NCBI RefSeq assembly: GCF_001487145.1 | Contig: NZ_LN913016.1 | Location: 1,331,616 to 1,395,615, forward strand | Direction: 5' to 3' | Length of the DNA stretch: 64,000 bases | DNA from: Anaerococcus rubeinfantis | Lineage (GTDB): Bacteria; Bacillota; Clostridia; Tissierellales; Peptoniphilaceae | Shown: in pieces, positions 23,786-32,199 of the stretch | Layout of the letters: the number at the start of each line of letters is the position of its first letter | How positions within the stretch are numbered: position 1 is the stretch's first letter | The notes under the pieces: generated by a model | Told to the model about the DNA's origin: nothing | Databases searched by the model: none | The model's input: only the letters and a program-made list of their open reading frames with translations | Translations under genes and position numbers: made by a program

Positions 23786-24847
23786 TTATGACTTATATTT
23801 TTTTATTGAACTTGTAAAAACAATAGACTCATAGGCTCTCAAATTTATATTTTTAAAGATTTCCCTTTGAGAAATATTTCCAATTAGAAATTTCGATTTT
23901 TTTGTATCAAAAAATTCTGGTAAATCTAATAAGCTATCTTTTTGTGATGAATTATTTAAAATTACCAAAGCCTTGTTATTCTTACAATAAAAATAAGCAA
24001 GTAGGTCCTTGTTCTTATAATTTAATGGATAGTATCCTTCTTTTATTATATCAAGATAATCATATCTTATTAAGACAATTTTCCTATAAAAATCAAAAAT
24101 TTCTTTTCTAATATCTGGGTCTATTTCTTTTTTATAATATAGGGTTTCCTCACCTTCTTTTATAAAAATGTCTTCACTTCTCATTATAGATATAATAGCC
24201 ATAAGTTTTGAACAATTTGTGTAAAAATGCTTAAAATCTAGAAAATTTTTGCACATAAATCCATGATCCCCATTAAGGGCAAAGGCAAGGTTCTTTTTGT
24301 TTTTATCTAATATAAATTTTCTAAAACCTAAATTTTTTGAATTTTTCCCATAAGAAAAATTTACATATCCATCAAAAATCTCATCTTTTTTCTTATCACT
24401 TGTATTTAAAATAAATTTTATATTCTTGTAAGAATTTTTTAAAGATAGGATATTTTCTCCAAAAAATTTTGACGATCTTGAAAAATCATCAAGGATAAAA
24501 CCATCAACTCCCTTATTTATCCAAAAATTTAATATGGAACTAATGGTTTTTTTGCTAATTTTTTTCATTTTACTTAAATCAAGCCTTAAAAAAATCCCAA
24601 GCTTTAAATCATGGGCCTTTGAAATTTGACTTATAAAATCTTGACTTTGCCCCAAATTTTTATTTATTTGAGAAAAAACTAAATAATCTCCATCCCTTTT
24701 AAAGATATCTTCAATTATTATAAAGTCTACTCCCAAAATTTTCCCAATAATAAATCTTTGGTCTAGGTCGTAAATATCAAAAAACCCCAAATTTGATTTA
24801 TCTTTATTAAATTTTTTTGGATAAGTCCTATAAAAAATATTTCCCAT
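23786..24847 (-). CDS. Degenerate GH13 alpha-glucosidase-like protein
   Basis: A 353-residue protein that keeps the outline of oligo-1,6-glucosidase (GH13): an N-terminal FYRTYPKKF where GH13 has a YPRSF-like segment, FWINKGVDGFILDDFSR with the nucleophile-position Asp near 118, FALNGDHGFM where NHDQ is expected, and a C-terminal beta-domain LLAYFYCKNNKALVILNNSS. The acid/base Glu motif and the NHD histidine-aspartate pair are not recognisable, and the protein is about 200 residues shorter than usual. The frame is fully open, so it is a maintained protein, probably without glycosidase activity. It is divergent from the ABC exporter. Confidence 0.65.
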   Translation of the reverse strand: MGNIFYRTYPKKFNKDKSNLGFFDIYDLDQRFIIGKILGVDFIIIEDIFKRDGDYLVFSQINKNLGQSQDFISQISKAHDLKLGIFLRLDLSKMKKISKKTISSILNFWINKGVDGFILDDFSRSSKFFGENILSLKNSYKNIKFILNTSDKKKDEIFDGYVNFSYGKNSKNLGFRKFILDKNKKNLAFALNGDHGFMCKNFLDFKHFYTNCSKLMAIISIMRSEDIFIKEGEETLYYKKEIDPDIRKEIFDFYRKIVLIRYDYLDIIKEGYYPLNYKNKDLLAYFYCKNNKALVILNNSSQKDSLLDLPEFFDTKKSKFLIGNISQREIFKNINLRAYESIVFTSSIKKYKS

Positions 24848-24945
24848 AATCTTTCCTTCATCTTCATTATATTTTTAATGTTGAAATATTCAAAAGAATT
24901 GAATAAGGAGTATAATCATCGAGTAAGAAAATAGAAAGGAAAAAT

Positions 24946-27639
24946 ATGTTAGAGCTTAAAAACATAAGTAAAATTTATAAAACAGGAGAAAATGAACAAA
25001 AAGCTCTTGATGATATAAGTATCTCATTTAGAAAAAATGAATTTGTTTCAATATTAGGCCCATCTGGTGGTGGAAAAACCAGCCTTCTAAATATAATCGG
25101 CGGCCTTATGAATTATACATCGGGAGATTTGATTATTGAAGGACGCTCCACCAAAAAATTTAAGGATAGGGATTGGGATTATTATAGAAATAGGTCTGTT
25201 GGCTTTGTTTTTCAATCCTATAACCTTATAGGTCACCAAAATGTTTTGAAAAATGTAGAGCTTGCCTTGACTCTTTCTGGTGAGAGAAAAGACTTGAGGG
25301 AAGATTTGGCAAAAAAAGCCTTGGAAAAAGTTGGTCTTTCTAATCATATTTACAAAAAACCTGCCCAATTATCTGGAGGACAAATGCAAAGAGTTGCAAT
25401 TGCCCGTGCCCTTGTAAATAATCCAGAAATTATCCTTGCCGATGAGCCGACTGGAGCTTTGGATACGGAAACTTCCAAAGAAATTATGGATTTATTGAAA
25501 GAAGTTGCTGAGGATAGACTTGTAATTATGGTAACCCACAATCCAGATTTGGCAGAAAAATATTCAACAAGGATTGTAAGATTAAAAGACGGGAAAATTT
25601 TATCGGATTCAAATCCCTATGAAGAAGAAAAAACAAGGGATGAATTTAAAACGAAAAAATTATCTCTCTCCCTTCCAACTGCCTTGAAACTTTCTTTTAA
25701 TAACCTTTTAACCAAAAAAGCAAGGACTATTCTTACAGCCTTTGCAGGTTCGATTGGAATTATTGGAATTGCCTTGATTTTATCTCTTTCAAATGGAGTT
25801 GATGATTTTATTAAGGAAAGTCAAAGAAAAACCTTGAAATCTTATCCAATAGAAATCAAAGAAGAAAGTCTAAATTTGGGAGATAATTTTTTAAAAGATC
25901 CAGCAGGGGATAAAAAATACAAAAAAGACGATAAAAATGTTAGTGCTAACAATGATATTTTAAAAAGAAAGTCTTCTCTTTCCTCATCAATTACAGAAAA
26001 TAACCTCTCCCCTTTCAAAACTTATCTAGATAAAAAAGATTTAAATAAAAAAATTGGCAAACACGCCATAAATTATATATACGATTTAAATTTTGAAATC
26101 TATGCAAAAGATGAAAACGGAGAGATTATAAACACTGACGGTTCAGATTTTGAAGATGAAAAAGACCCAATGTTTAAATCAAACGGTCCATCATTTTTAA
26201 ATATAGGCTCAAGTGAGCACAAAAATTTCAAACAAATAATCTCCAACAAGGACGGATCAATTTCAAATATAGTCAAAGAAGAATATGATTTAATCGATGG
26301 AAAATGGCCAGAAAATGCCAATGAATTGGTTTTATTTACAGACAAAAATAATTCTATTGACAGGGAAAGTTTGTATGAGCTTGGAATTTTACCAAAAAAA
26401 GATTACAAAAATATCCTAAAAAAATTAGATGAAGGCGAAAAAATAAAACTTGACGATAAAAAAATAAATAATAAAGATTTTTTAAATCATGAATTTAGCG
26501 CCCTAATGCCTGCAGATTTTTATAAAAAAGAAAATAATAGGTACAAAAATATAAAAGAAGATGAAAATGAAAAGAAAAAAGCAATTGAAAATGCCTATAA
26601 AATAAAAATCGTAGGAATTGCAAGGGCAAAAAAAGATAGCGAAGAAAACCAAAATATAACAGCTCCCCTTGGTTTCACCTCAAAATTTACTGACCAAATG
26701 ATAAAAAGAGCGGGCGAATCTCAAATTGTAAAAGACCAAGAAAAAAATAAAGAAATAAATATTTTAAATAATATTGCCTTTAAGGCAAAAGACCAAAGTG
26801 AAAAAAGAAAGGCTAGTAAATCATATCTTGAAAACCTAGACCAAGACCAAAAATTAAAGGCCCAATCATTTTTACTAGCAAATTCAGAAAAATTAAAAGA
26901 AAATATAAAAAAAGCTTCAATGAGTAATCCAAATCAAGGGCAAAATATTGATATAATTGAACTTTTCCTAAAAGATCCAGAAGATAAGGTTTTGGATAAA
27001 TTATATGAAGATGAGCTTGCATCAAATTCCTACCAAAATAACCTAGAAGATTTTGGTTTTGTTTCAAAATCTGCCCCATCAGAGATTAAAATTTATGTAG
27101 AAGATTTTGAAAACAGGGAAAATGTGAAAAATATAATAAATGATTTTAATAAAAACAAAAAAGAAAAAGATAAAATCCACTACACAGATTTTGTAGGGCT
27201 TTTAACCTCATCAATTAGAACAATAATAAATGCAATTTCCTATGTTTTGATTGCCTTTGTCGGAGTTTCCCTTGTTGTTTCATCAATAATGATTGGAATA
27301 ATAACCTATATTTCCGTTTTAGAAAGAACAAAAGAAATAGGAATTTTAAGGTCAATCGGTGCAAGCAAAAAAGACATAAGAAAAGTTTTCTTGTCAGAAA
27401 CCTTTATGGAAGGACTTTTGTCAGGACTTCTCGGAGTTTTTGTAACTATTTTATTAAATATACCAATTACAAAAATTATGAGAAATATAACAAATATTTC
27501 CTACATCGGCTCATCCCTTCCAAATAAGGCTGCAATAATTCTTGTAATAATTTCAGTAAGCTTAACCCTACTTGCAGGAATTATTCCATCATCAATAGCA
27601 GCTAAAAAAGATCCGGTTGAGGCTTTGCAAAGTGAATAA
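24946..27639 (+). CDS. Fused ABC ATPase-FtsX-type permease (MacB/BceAB-like)
   Basis: An 897-residue single-chain ABC protein. The ATPase occupies residues 1-225: Walker [13 protein letters not shown], signature [15 protein letters not shown], Walker [13 protein letters not shown] and H-loop IMVTHNPD. A first membrane segment is near 265-285 ([18 protein letters not shown]), then a very long, Lys/Asp-rich extracytoplasmic region to about 760. Three more segments follow with the FtsX signature [25 protein letters not shown]. Such proteins are mechanotransmitters that export lipoproteins or peptides or confer peptide-antibiotic resistance. The gene is alone, with an AGAAAGGA site and a strong terminator. 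The substrate is unknown. Confidence 0.9.
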   Translation: MLELKNISKIYKTGENEQKALDDISISFRKNEFVSILGPSGGGKTSLLNIIGGLMNYTSGDLIIEGRSTKKFKDRDWDYYRNRSVGFVFQSYNLIGHQNVLKNVELALTLSGERKDLREDLAKKALEKVGLSNHIYKKPAQLSGGQMQRVAIARALVNNPEIILADEPTGALDTETSKEIMDLLKEVAEDRLVIMVTHNPDLAEKYSTRIVRLKDGKILSDSNPYEEEKTRDEFKTKKLSLSLPTALKLSFNNLLTKKARTILTAFAGSIGIIGIALILSLSNGVDDFIKESQRKTLKSYPIEIKEESLNLGDNFLKDPAGDKKYKKDDKNVSANNDILKRKSSLSSSITENNLSPFKTYLDKKDLNKKIGKHAINYIYDLNFEIYAKDENGEIINTDGSDFEDEKDPMFKSNGPSFLNIGSSEHKNFKQIISNKDGSISNIVKEEYDLIDGKWPENANELVLFTDKNNSIDRESLYELGILPKKDYKNILKKLDEGEKIKLDDKKINNKDFLNHEFSALMPADFYKKENNRYKNIKEDENEKKKAIENAYKIKIVGIARAKKDSEENQNITAPLGFTSKFTDQMIKRAGESQIVKDQEKNKEINILNNIAFKAKDQSEKRKASKSYLENLDQDQKLKAQSFLLANSEKLKENIKKASMSNPNQGQNIDIIELFLKDPEDKVLDKLYEDELASNSYQNNLEDFGFVSKSAPSEIKIYVEDFENRENVKNIINDFNKNKKEKDKIHYTDFVGLLTSSIRTIINAISYVLIAFVGVSLVVSSIMIGIITYISVLERTKEIGILRSIGASKKDIRKVFLSETFMEGLLSGLLGVFVTILLNIPITKIMRNITNISYIGSSLPNKAAIILVIISVSLTLLAGIIPSSIAAKKDPVEALQSE

Positions 27640-27655
27640 ATTTAAAAATAATTTT

Positions 27656-27700
27656 AAGTCAAATCTATTTAGATATTTTTCAAAATAGATTTGACTTTTT
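27656..27700 (+). terminator. Terminator of ABC exporter gene
   Basis: AAGTCAAATCTATTT and AAATAGATTTGACTT give a perfect 15-bp stem with a 12-nt loop and a T run. The right arm also contains the -35 box (TTGACT) of the next gene's promoter, and the stem's CTATTT/AAATAG matches the arms of the following operator. Confidence 0.9.
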
Positions 27701-27719
27701 TTATTTTAAATCCTATAAT
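27691..27719 (+). promoter_or_regulatory. Promoter of sdpR-sdpI
   Basis: TTGACT (27691-27696) and TATAAT (27714-27719) with a 17-bp spacer. The promoter begins inside the preceding terminator stem and is followed at once by a palindromic operator. Confidence 0.8.
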
Positions 27720-27727
27720 AAAAATAA

Positions 27728-27751
27728 CTATTTAGATAATTATCGAAATAG
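27728..27751. promoter_or_regulatory. 24-bp palindromic operator for the ArsR/SdpR-type repressor
   Basis: The outer arms CTATTT and AAATAG enclose the inner palindrome GATAATTATC; all positions pair except one symmetric pair (A against G). It covers the start-site region 9 bp after the -10 box, so bound repressor would block transcription of its own gene. Confidence 0.75.
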
Positions 27752-27769
27752 ATTGGAAGGGGTGATATC

Positions 27770-28045
27770 TTGTTTTCTGATACTTTTAAAGCTTTGTCTG
27801 ATCCAGTAAGAATTGAAATTTTAAATTTATTGAGAAAAAAAGGACGTATGAATGCAGGAGAAATTGCCGAAAATTTTGACCTATCAAGAGCAACCATCTC
27901 CCACCATTTAAAATTATTAAAAAATGAAGATTTAATTTATGAAACAAAAAAGAAAAATTTTATTTATTACGAGCTAAACACAAGTATTTTTGAAGAAATA
28001 ATGACTTGGTTTGTGAAATTTAAAGGAGGAGAAAATGAAAAATAA
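27770..28045 (+). CDS. sdpR: ArsR-family autorepressor, SdpR-like
   Basis: A 91-residue winged-helix repressor. The HTH is INLLRKK...MNAGEIAENFDLSRATISHHLKLLKNEDLIYETKK (in part), with the beta-hairpin wing FIYYELNTS. No metal-binding ELCVC motif is present, as in SdpR. The start is TTG behind AAGGGGTGA. It overlaps the sdpI-like gene by 11 bp, the arrangement of the Bacillus sdpRI operon, where SdpI senses toxin and sequesters SdpR at the membrane. A strong palindromic operator precedes it. Confidence 0.85.
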   Translation: MFSDTFKALSDPVRIEILNLLRKKGRMNAGEIAENFDLSRATISHHLKLLKNEDLIYETKKKNFIYYELNTSIFEEIMTWFVKFKGGENEK

Positions 28046-28676
28046 AATAAAATTTAAAAAAGAAAGCATAATATCAATAGTTTTTTCAATCTTGCTATTT
28101 GCCCTTGTAAATTTCTTATTTTACAAAAAAATGCCTGAAACTATACCAACTCACTGGGGACTTAACAATGAAATTGATAATTATTCTAGCAAGTTTAGTG
28201 CCTTTATAAAAACGCCAATATTTTTAATATTAATAAATATTTTTTCTTGCTTTATGCTCGACAATGACCCAAAAAACAAGAATAAAAATAAGCTTATAAT
28301 ATTAATTGGAAAAGCTACTGTTCCACTCGTTTTACTTATAACTTTTATAATTAGCGTTTTTTATGGTTTGGGTAAAGAAATAAATGTTGTGGTTATAATT
28401 TCTTTATTTGTCGGTTTTCTCCTAATAGTAGTCGGAAATTATCTGCCAAAAACTAAAAGAAATTATACAGTTGGAATAAAACTTCCTTGGACTTTAAATA
28501 GTGACGAAAATTGGAGAAAAACTCACAGACTTGGTGGCTATACTTTTATACTCGGAGGACTTTTTTTCTTAATAAGTCCATTTGTAGGAAATCAATATTT
28601 AATTTTAATAACCATAGCCATAATATTTTTTATTCCAATGATTTATTCTTTTTATCTTTACAAAAACGGAATTTAA
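28035..28676 (+). CDS. sdpI: SdpI-family immunity/signalling membrane protein
   Basis: A 213-residue membrane protein with about six hydrophobic segments. The N-terminal DUF1648 signature PETIPTHWGLNNEIDNY and the C-terminal SdpI signature NYLPKTKRNYTVGIK with WTLNSDENWRKTHRLGG are both intact. In Bacillus SdpI gives immunity to the SdpC toxin and relays its presence to SdpR. Here no sdpABC toxin genes are in the window, so the pair may protect against toxins of neighbours or sense something else. It has a GGAGGA site within the sdpR-like gene. Confidence 0.88.
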   Translation: MKNKIKFKKESIISIVFSILLFALVNFLFYKKMPETIPTHWGLNNEIDNYSSKFSAFIKTPIFLILINIFSCFMLDNDPKNKNKNKLIILIGKATVPLVLLITFIISVFYGLGKEINVVVIISLFVGFLLIVVGNYLPKTKRNYTVGIKLPWTLNSDENWRKTHRLGGYTFILGGLFFLISPFVGNQYLILITIAIIFFIPMIYSFYLYKNGI

Positions 28677-28686
28677 ATACAAAAAA

Positions 28687-28710
28687 AGCATTGAACCATT
28701 AGTCCAATGC
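28687..28710. terminator. Terminator hairpin, left copy, next to MITE copy 2
   Basis: GCATTG...CCAATGC preceded by an A run, 11 bp after the sdpI-like stop codon. A near copy with a different loop is at 28883-28905. The two share 21 of 24 positions, and the three differences lie in the loop. Confidence 0.75.
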
Positions 28711-28882
28711 TCAGACTGTTGACAAACTAAAAATTTTTCCATTTCGACCGAGTGCAACGAGCGGAGAAATCTCATGAGATCTCTCCATGCGTTCGCTTCA
28801 CTCACTTAGTCGAGATGGGTTTTAGCGTGATTTTATTTTAAATTAATTATCAATTACTAAACTGACTTTGTCTACGCTCTGA
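28711..28882. mobile_element. MITE-like element, copy 2 (172 bp)
   Basis: Non-coding, with imperfect terminal inverted repeats TCAGACTGTTGACAAAC and (complement) TCAGAGCGTAGACAAAG. It is the reverse-orientation homologue of 18748-19000, nearly identical outside the 85-bp insert there. Internal palindromes include GAGAAATCTCATGAGATCTC. It lies between the convergent sdpI-like and endolysin genes, inside their shared terminator, whose hairpin is present on both sides. Confidence 0.78.
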
Positions 28883-28905
28883 GCATTGAACCTCAAGTCC
28901 AATGC
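28883..28905. terminator. Terminator hairpin, right copy, next to MITE copy 2
   Basis: GCATTG...CCAATGC followed by TTTTT; on the minus strand it terminates the endolysin gene, whose stop is at 28912. Confidence 0.75.
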
Positions 28906-28911
28906 TTTTTC

Positions 28912-29721
28912 TTAGCTTAAAATCTGATTAACCCTTCTTTGCACAACATAATAATCATATCCTGCATGGGTCAATCTTTTTTTCCTCTCATTTCCATTTC
29001 CCCACTCTCCTCTTATCACTTCTTTTGCTATTTGGTCTATTGATTTTATATTTTTTCTTGGATAAATTTCATTTCCCCTTTCATCAAAGACTTTTACCTT
29101 ATATTTATCAGCGCATCTTTTTGCATTTTCTAGGGATTTAAAAGCTCCTTTTTGGCTCTTTTGATCTTTAAAAGAATTTCTAACCCTATATAAATTTGAA
29201 TTTTTTCTAGGATTTTTCCTAAGCCTTTTGTTGACTTCGTTTGCAATGTAGGAAAATTTTTTACCAAGGTAAGGCCCTGGGCAATTTGTGTTGGCATACC
29301 ACTCGTGTTTTTGCAAAACTCCTTCTTTATCTCCCGTATAGGTACAAGGATAAATATTATTTCGCATACAAATATCTGTCACCAAATCAATCAACCTATC
29401 TAAAACAAAATCTGAAATTTCCCAATTTGGTCCTCTTGTAGAATTTCCAACTTCAATTGTTATTGCACGATTATCGCACCATGATGAAGATGTTGTCCAA
29501 GCCCTATTTTCTTCATAAACTCCAAGAACCAAAATCCCATCTGACCCTAGATTATAATTTGCAGAAGCCCCTCTTGATTTTGGAAGAAAAATCCTTGCCA
29601 AATCTCTTCCACAAATAATTCCACCAGCATGGTGGATGGCAATTTTACTTATTTTTTCACTTCTTTTTCCACTGTGATTTGGTGATAAAATTATATCATC
29701 AACTAATTTACTATAAGTCAT
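28912..29721 (-). CDS. N-acetylmuramoyl-L-alanine amidase (phage-type endolysin)
   Basis: A 269-residue Amidase_2/PGRP-fold lysin. The zinc ligands are in IAIHHAGG, and later HEWYANTNCPGPYLGKKF; the substrate loop is SANYNLGSDGILVLGVYEENRAWTSS-like with AITIEVGNS. Residues about 225-268 form a Cpl-7 (CW_7) wall-binding repeat, SIDQIAKEVIRGEWGNG and RVNQIL. It cuts the amide between muramic acid and the stem peptide. No signal peptide is seen, so release needs the holin encoded upstream, whose stop overlaps its start (ATGA). Typical of a prophage lysis module. Confidence 0.9.
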   Translation of the reverse strand: MTYSKLVDDIILSPNHSGKRSEKISKIAIHHAGGIICGRDLARIFLPKSRGASANYNLGSDGILVLGVYEENRAWTTSSSWCDNRAITIEVGNSTRGPNWEISDFVLDRLIDLVTDICMRNNIYPCTYTGDKEGVLQKHEWYANTNCPGPYLGKKFSYIANEVNKRLRKNPRKNSNLYRVRNSFKDQKSQKGAFKSLENAKRCADKYKVKVFDERGNEIYPRKNIKSIDQIAKEVIRGEWGNGNERKKRLTHAGYDYYVVQRRVNQILS

Positions 29722-30116
29722 TTTTCCTCCTTAAATTGTTCTAATAAAATTTTTAATTTTTCTGGAATTGGAAGACCAATTGCAAGAGAGTTTTCAAGTA
29801 TAGAAAGCCCCTCATTTGCTATATAAAAAAATATTATGGCACTTCTAATCATAGCTTGGTTTTGTATCAAATTTTTATCACAAAGATTTGCAATTCCTAC
29901 TATTATAAAAATCATAATCTTTTTGAAAATTCCTTTAAATCCAACCTTTGACGAGAGTTTTTTTTCAAACCCTGCCCTTATAATTCCACTTAAATAATCA
30001 CAAATTACAAAAGCAAGTAGAGTATAAATAAAAATATCCATATCTCCAAGAAAAAATCCCATACAAGATCCAAATATTGTAAATAAAAGCCTAGTAATAT
30101 CCTTAAATTTACTCAT
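29718..30116 (-). CDS. Phage holin (holin_4_1 family)
   Basis: A 132-residue membrane protein with three to four hydrophobic segments and the family pattern YTLLAFVICDYLSGIIRAG followed by KVGFKGIFKKIMIF. This is the phage holin 4 / TcdE-like family that forms membrane lesions to release endolysin or, in some hosts, large toxins. It overlaps the endolysin gene by 4 bp. The ribosome binding site is AAAGGAG. No head, tail or integrase genes lie nearby. Confidence 0.88.
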   Translation of the reverse strand: MSKFKDITRLLFTIFGSCMGFFLGDMDIFIYTLLAFVICDYLSGIIRAGFEKKLSSKVGFKGIFKKIMIFIIVGIANLCDKNLIQNQAMIRSAIIFFYIANEGLSILENSLAIGLPIPEKLKILLEQFKEEK

Positions 30117-30143
30117 ATCTTTCTCCTTTCACAATTTTTCCCA

Positions 30144-30186
30144 TAAAAAAAATCACCTCCTACTTATATATAAGTAGAAAGGTGAT
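30144..30186 (-). terminator. Terminator between 30200 gene and holin
   Basis: ATCACCT...AGGTGAT with an inner TACTTA/TAAGTA stem; on the minus strand it is followed by eight T residues. It separates the hypothetical gene from the lysis pair, or attenuates read-through into it. Confidence 0.8.
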
Positions 30187-30199
30187 AATGTCCCAAAAA

Positions 30200-30685
30200 T
30201 TATTCCTCAAAAGATCTAAGCTCTATGCTTTTTTTGATTTTATTAATTTCCTTAGATTTTTCCTTGGAAAGTTTTTTTATAAGAGTTATAAGTCTTCTCT
30301 CAGCATTTTGAATTTCCAATTGTTTTTTTCTCATATCAATTCTTAATTTCATATCAGAAAGAGCATTTCTTGGGCTTGAAAATTGACTGAGTTTATAAGG
30401 AAGGTCCAAAATACTTGCAAGTTTTGGATCAAAAGTCAAAAGATTTGCATGAAGTTTTAATAAAACATCTTGAGTCCTATCAATAGATTTATTTATAGTA
30501 TTATTTTTATTTGCTCTCAAAAAATCTCCAACAATATTTCTTCCAACAAGACCAGTAACAGAATAATCAGAAGATCTTCCAACCCTTTTGCTCGCCCTTT
30601 GCAAAACCGAAAGCGCCTCTCTCGCTTCATCAAGCAATTTATTAATTTCTTTTATTCTTTCATTTTCATAATTATAATCTTTCAT
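30200..30685 (-). CDS. Hypothetical helical protein upstream of lysis cassette
   Basis: A 161-residue, highly charged protein that I do not recognise. It appears all-helical, with likely coiled coils at residues 5-40 (NERIKEINKLLDEAREALSVL) and 110-160 (KKQLEIQNAERRLITLIKKL). The middle holds a Gly/Asn-rich stretch. The ATG at 30685 has a GGGGAGA site at good spacing, so the longer possible start at 30706 is rejected. It is upstream of the holin, separated by a terminator, and may be a phage or bacteriocin remnant or unrelated. Confidence 0.7.
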   Translation of the reverse strand: MKDYNYENERIKEINKLLDEAREALSVLQRASKRVGRSSDYSVTGLVGRNIVGDFLRANKNNTINKSIDRTQDVLLKLHANLLTFDPKLASILDLPYKLSQFSSPRNALSDMKLRIDMRKKQLEIQNAERRLITLIKKLSKEKSKEINKIKKSIELRSFEE

Positions 30686-30792
30686 AAATATCTCCCCGAT
30701 TCCCAATTTTTTCTCTGTATTATATTATACCCAAAAGTGAGTAAAATATCTTTTTGGGTATAGTAATAGTACTAAAAAGAAAAGGAGATTTT

Positions 30793-31347
30793 ATGGCTTT
30801 AATAATTTTATTTAATGCTAATGATATAGAAAAAGAAAAATTAAGAATTTTGTGCGAAAAAGAAAATGTAAGATTAAAACTAATAGGCATGGAAGATGTA
30901 GATCAAAAAGTGGGATATCTTGCAGAAATCGATGGTTATGAAAAAATCGAATCAAAGGGAGAATATTTAGAAGAATTTGATTTCACCTTTGCATTTTTCA
31001 AAGACTTTGAAGAAAAAGACTTGTTTGCCTTTATCGATAAAATGAGAGAAAATAATGTAGTAATTGACCACAAGGCAGGAATTACTCCAACAAATATAAA
31101 ATGGACATTAAGATATTTATTAGAAGAAAACGACCAAGAACACAAAACCATGCAAGTTGTTGAAGAAATAAATTCATATTTGGAAAAAGCCAGCAAAATA
31201 AAAAAAGAAACAGGCGAAGAAAACCCAGAAATAAAAAATTTGGTAAAAGAATTAAACCACTATTTCCAAACAGCCGGAGAAGATTTCGACATAAAAGTTA
31301 TCAAAGAATTTAGAGATAAAATTAAACATTTGGTAGAAAATTTATAA
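30793..31347 (+). CDS. DUF3783-family protein
   Basis: A 184-residue cytoplasmic protein resembling DUF3783: an N-terminal alpha/beta part (ALIILFNANDIEKEKLRILCEKENVRLKLIG in sense), the core DFTFAFFKDFEEKDLFAFIDKM and the motif HKAGITPTNIKWTLRYLLEE. The C-terminal 60 residues are helical and charged. The ATG at 30793 lies behind AAAGGAGA; an upstream in-frame ATG has no site. Function is unknown. It stands alone between convergent neighbours with a good terminator. Confidence 0.8.
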   Translation: MALIILFNANDIEKEKLRILCEKENVRLKLIGMEDVDQKVGYLAEIDGYEKIESKGEYLEEFDFTFAFFKDFEEKDLFAFIDKMRENNVVIDHKAGITPTNIKWTLRYLLEENDQEHKTMQVVEEINSYLEKASKIKKETGEENPEIKNLVKELNHYFQTAGEDFDIKVIKEFRDKIKHLVENL

Positions 31348-31412
31348 ACAGTATTTTTAAAAAATAAATAATTTCAAGTTTCATGATAGAATTTTATTTT
31401 TAAAATAAAAAC

Positions 31413-31452
31413 AAGGTCACTATACTAATAAAGTATAACGACCTTTTTTTAT
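31413..31452. terminator. Terminator of DUF3783 gene
   Basis: AAGGTC/GACCTT with an inner TATACT/AGTATA stem, followed by a T run on the plus strand; the A run on the left also allows function for the convergent gene. Confidence 0.85.
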
Positions 31453-31467
31453 TTTAAAAATTATATA

Positions 31468-32190
31468 TTACTTACTATCATTTTCAATAATTTTAACCAA
31501 GCCAACCTTTAGCATTATTATTGATGATATTAATAATAATACTATTGATACAACAATCCAAATACCTTCTTTTCCAAGTATTTCTCCGCCTGTTAGTTTC
31601 CAAATCACCATGGCTATAACTGGAACTACAAGTGGTAGTAATCTATTTTTAACTGTTGTTTTTCCTCTTTTGTTACCAGCTAACATTGTATAAAATAATG
31701 ATCCAAATAAAGCTGGCAAAATATATTTTGATGCTGTTTGTACAGGTGCTGATTGTAAAAATGGTTGAAGTGGTATTAATAATACAACTCCTAAAGCTAT
31801 AACTAACATTGTAATTAATGATGAAGAAGCAATGGCAATTAAACTAATTACATCAGATTCTTCACTACCTTGTTCCAAATCCATCAAGGCTTGTGCGTTT
31901 AAAGCACAAGGAATTTTTAAGTTTGTAACATTTCCTGTTATATATGCCAAATAAGTTCCTGAACCTAGTATTGGCCCATAACTTATAAATTCTGCCATAA
32001 CTGTAGGTATAAAAACTGCAAGCAAAGTTCCAGCTGTTCCTGCAACATCCTTTATATCAAATGGTAGGTCGTATTTCATTGCAATTAATATAGGAACAAT
32101 CAACATACATCCTATAGAAATTATTGAACCTATTCTTCCTACCCTATGTATCGTATTAAAATATTGTTCTTTTCTTGTATCTTTTTCCAT
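31468..32190 (-). CDS. Membrane protein, partner of DUF5058 protein
   Basis: A 240-residue integral membrane protein with six to seven hydrophobic segments, for example IISIGCMLIVPILIAM, LITMLVIALGVVLLIPL and GIWIVVSIVLLLISSII. The loop between segments 3 and 4 (NLKIPCALNAQALMDLEQGSEESDVI) is polar. It lies 9 bp after the DUF5058 gene and beyond that the AbgB-like peptidase. Such three-gene sets suggest a two-component importer for a peptide-like compound cleaved by the amidohydrolase (inference). I do not know a named family for it. Confidence 0.7.
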   Translation of the reverse strand: MEKDTRKEQYFNTIHRVGRIGSIISIGCMLIVPILIAMKYDLPFDIKDVAGTAGTLLAVFIPTVMAEFISYGPILGSGTYLAYITGNVTNLKIPCALNAQALMDLEQGSEESDVISLIAIASSSLITMLVIALGVVLLIPLQPFLQSAPVQTASKYILPALFGSLFYTMLAGNKRGKTTVKNRLLPLVVPVIAMVIWKLTGGEILGKEGIWIVVSIVLLLISSIIMLKVGLVKIIENDSK

Positions 32191-32199
32191 GATTTTCTC

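Noticed and set aside
28605-28805. 66-codon minus-strand open frame
   Set aside because: It lies across the MITE-like element and the end of the sdpI-like gene, has no ribosome binding site and no recognisable product.
28912-30706. Complete prophage
   Set aside because: Only lysis genes are present; flanking genes are chromosomal and no structural or replication genes occur.
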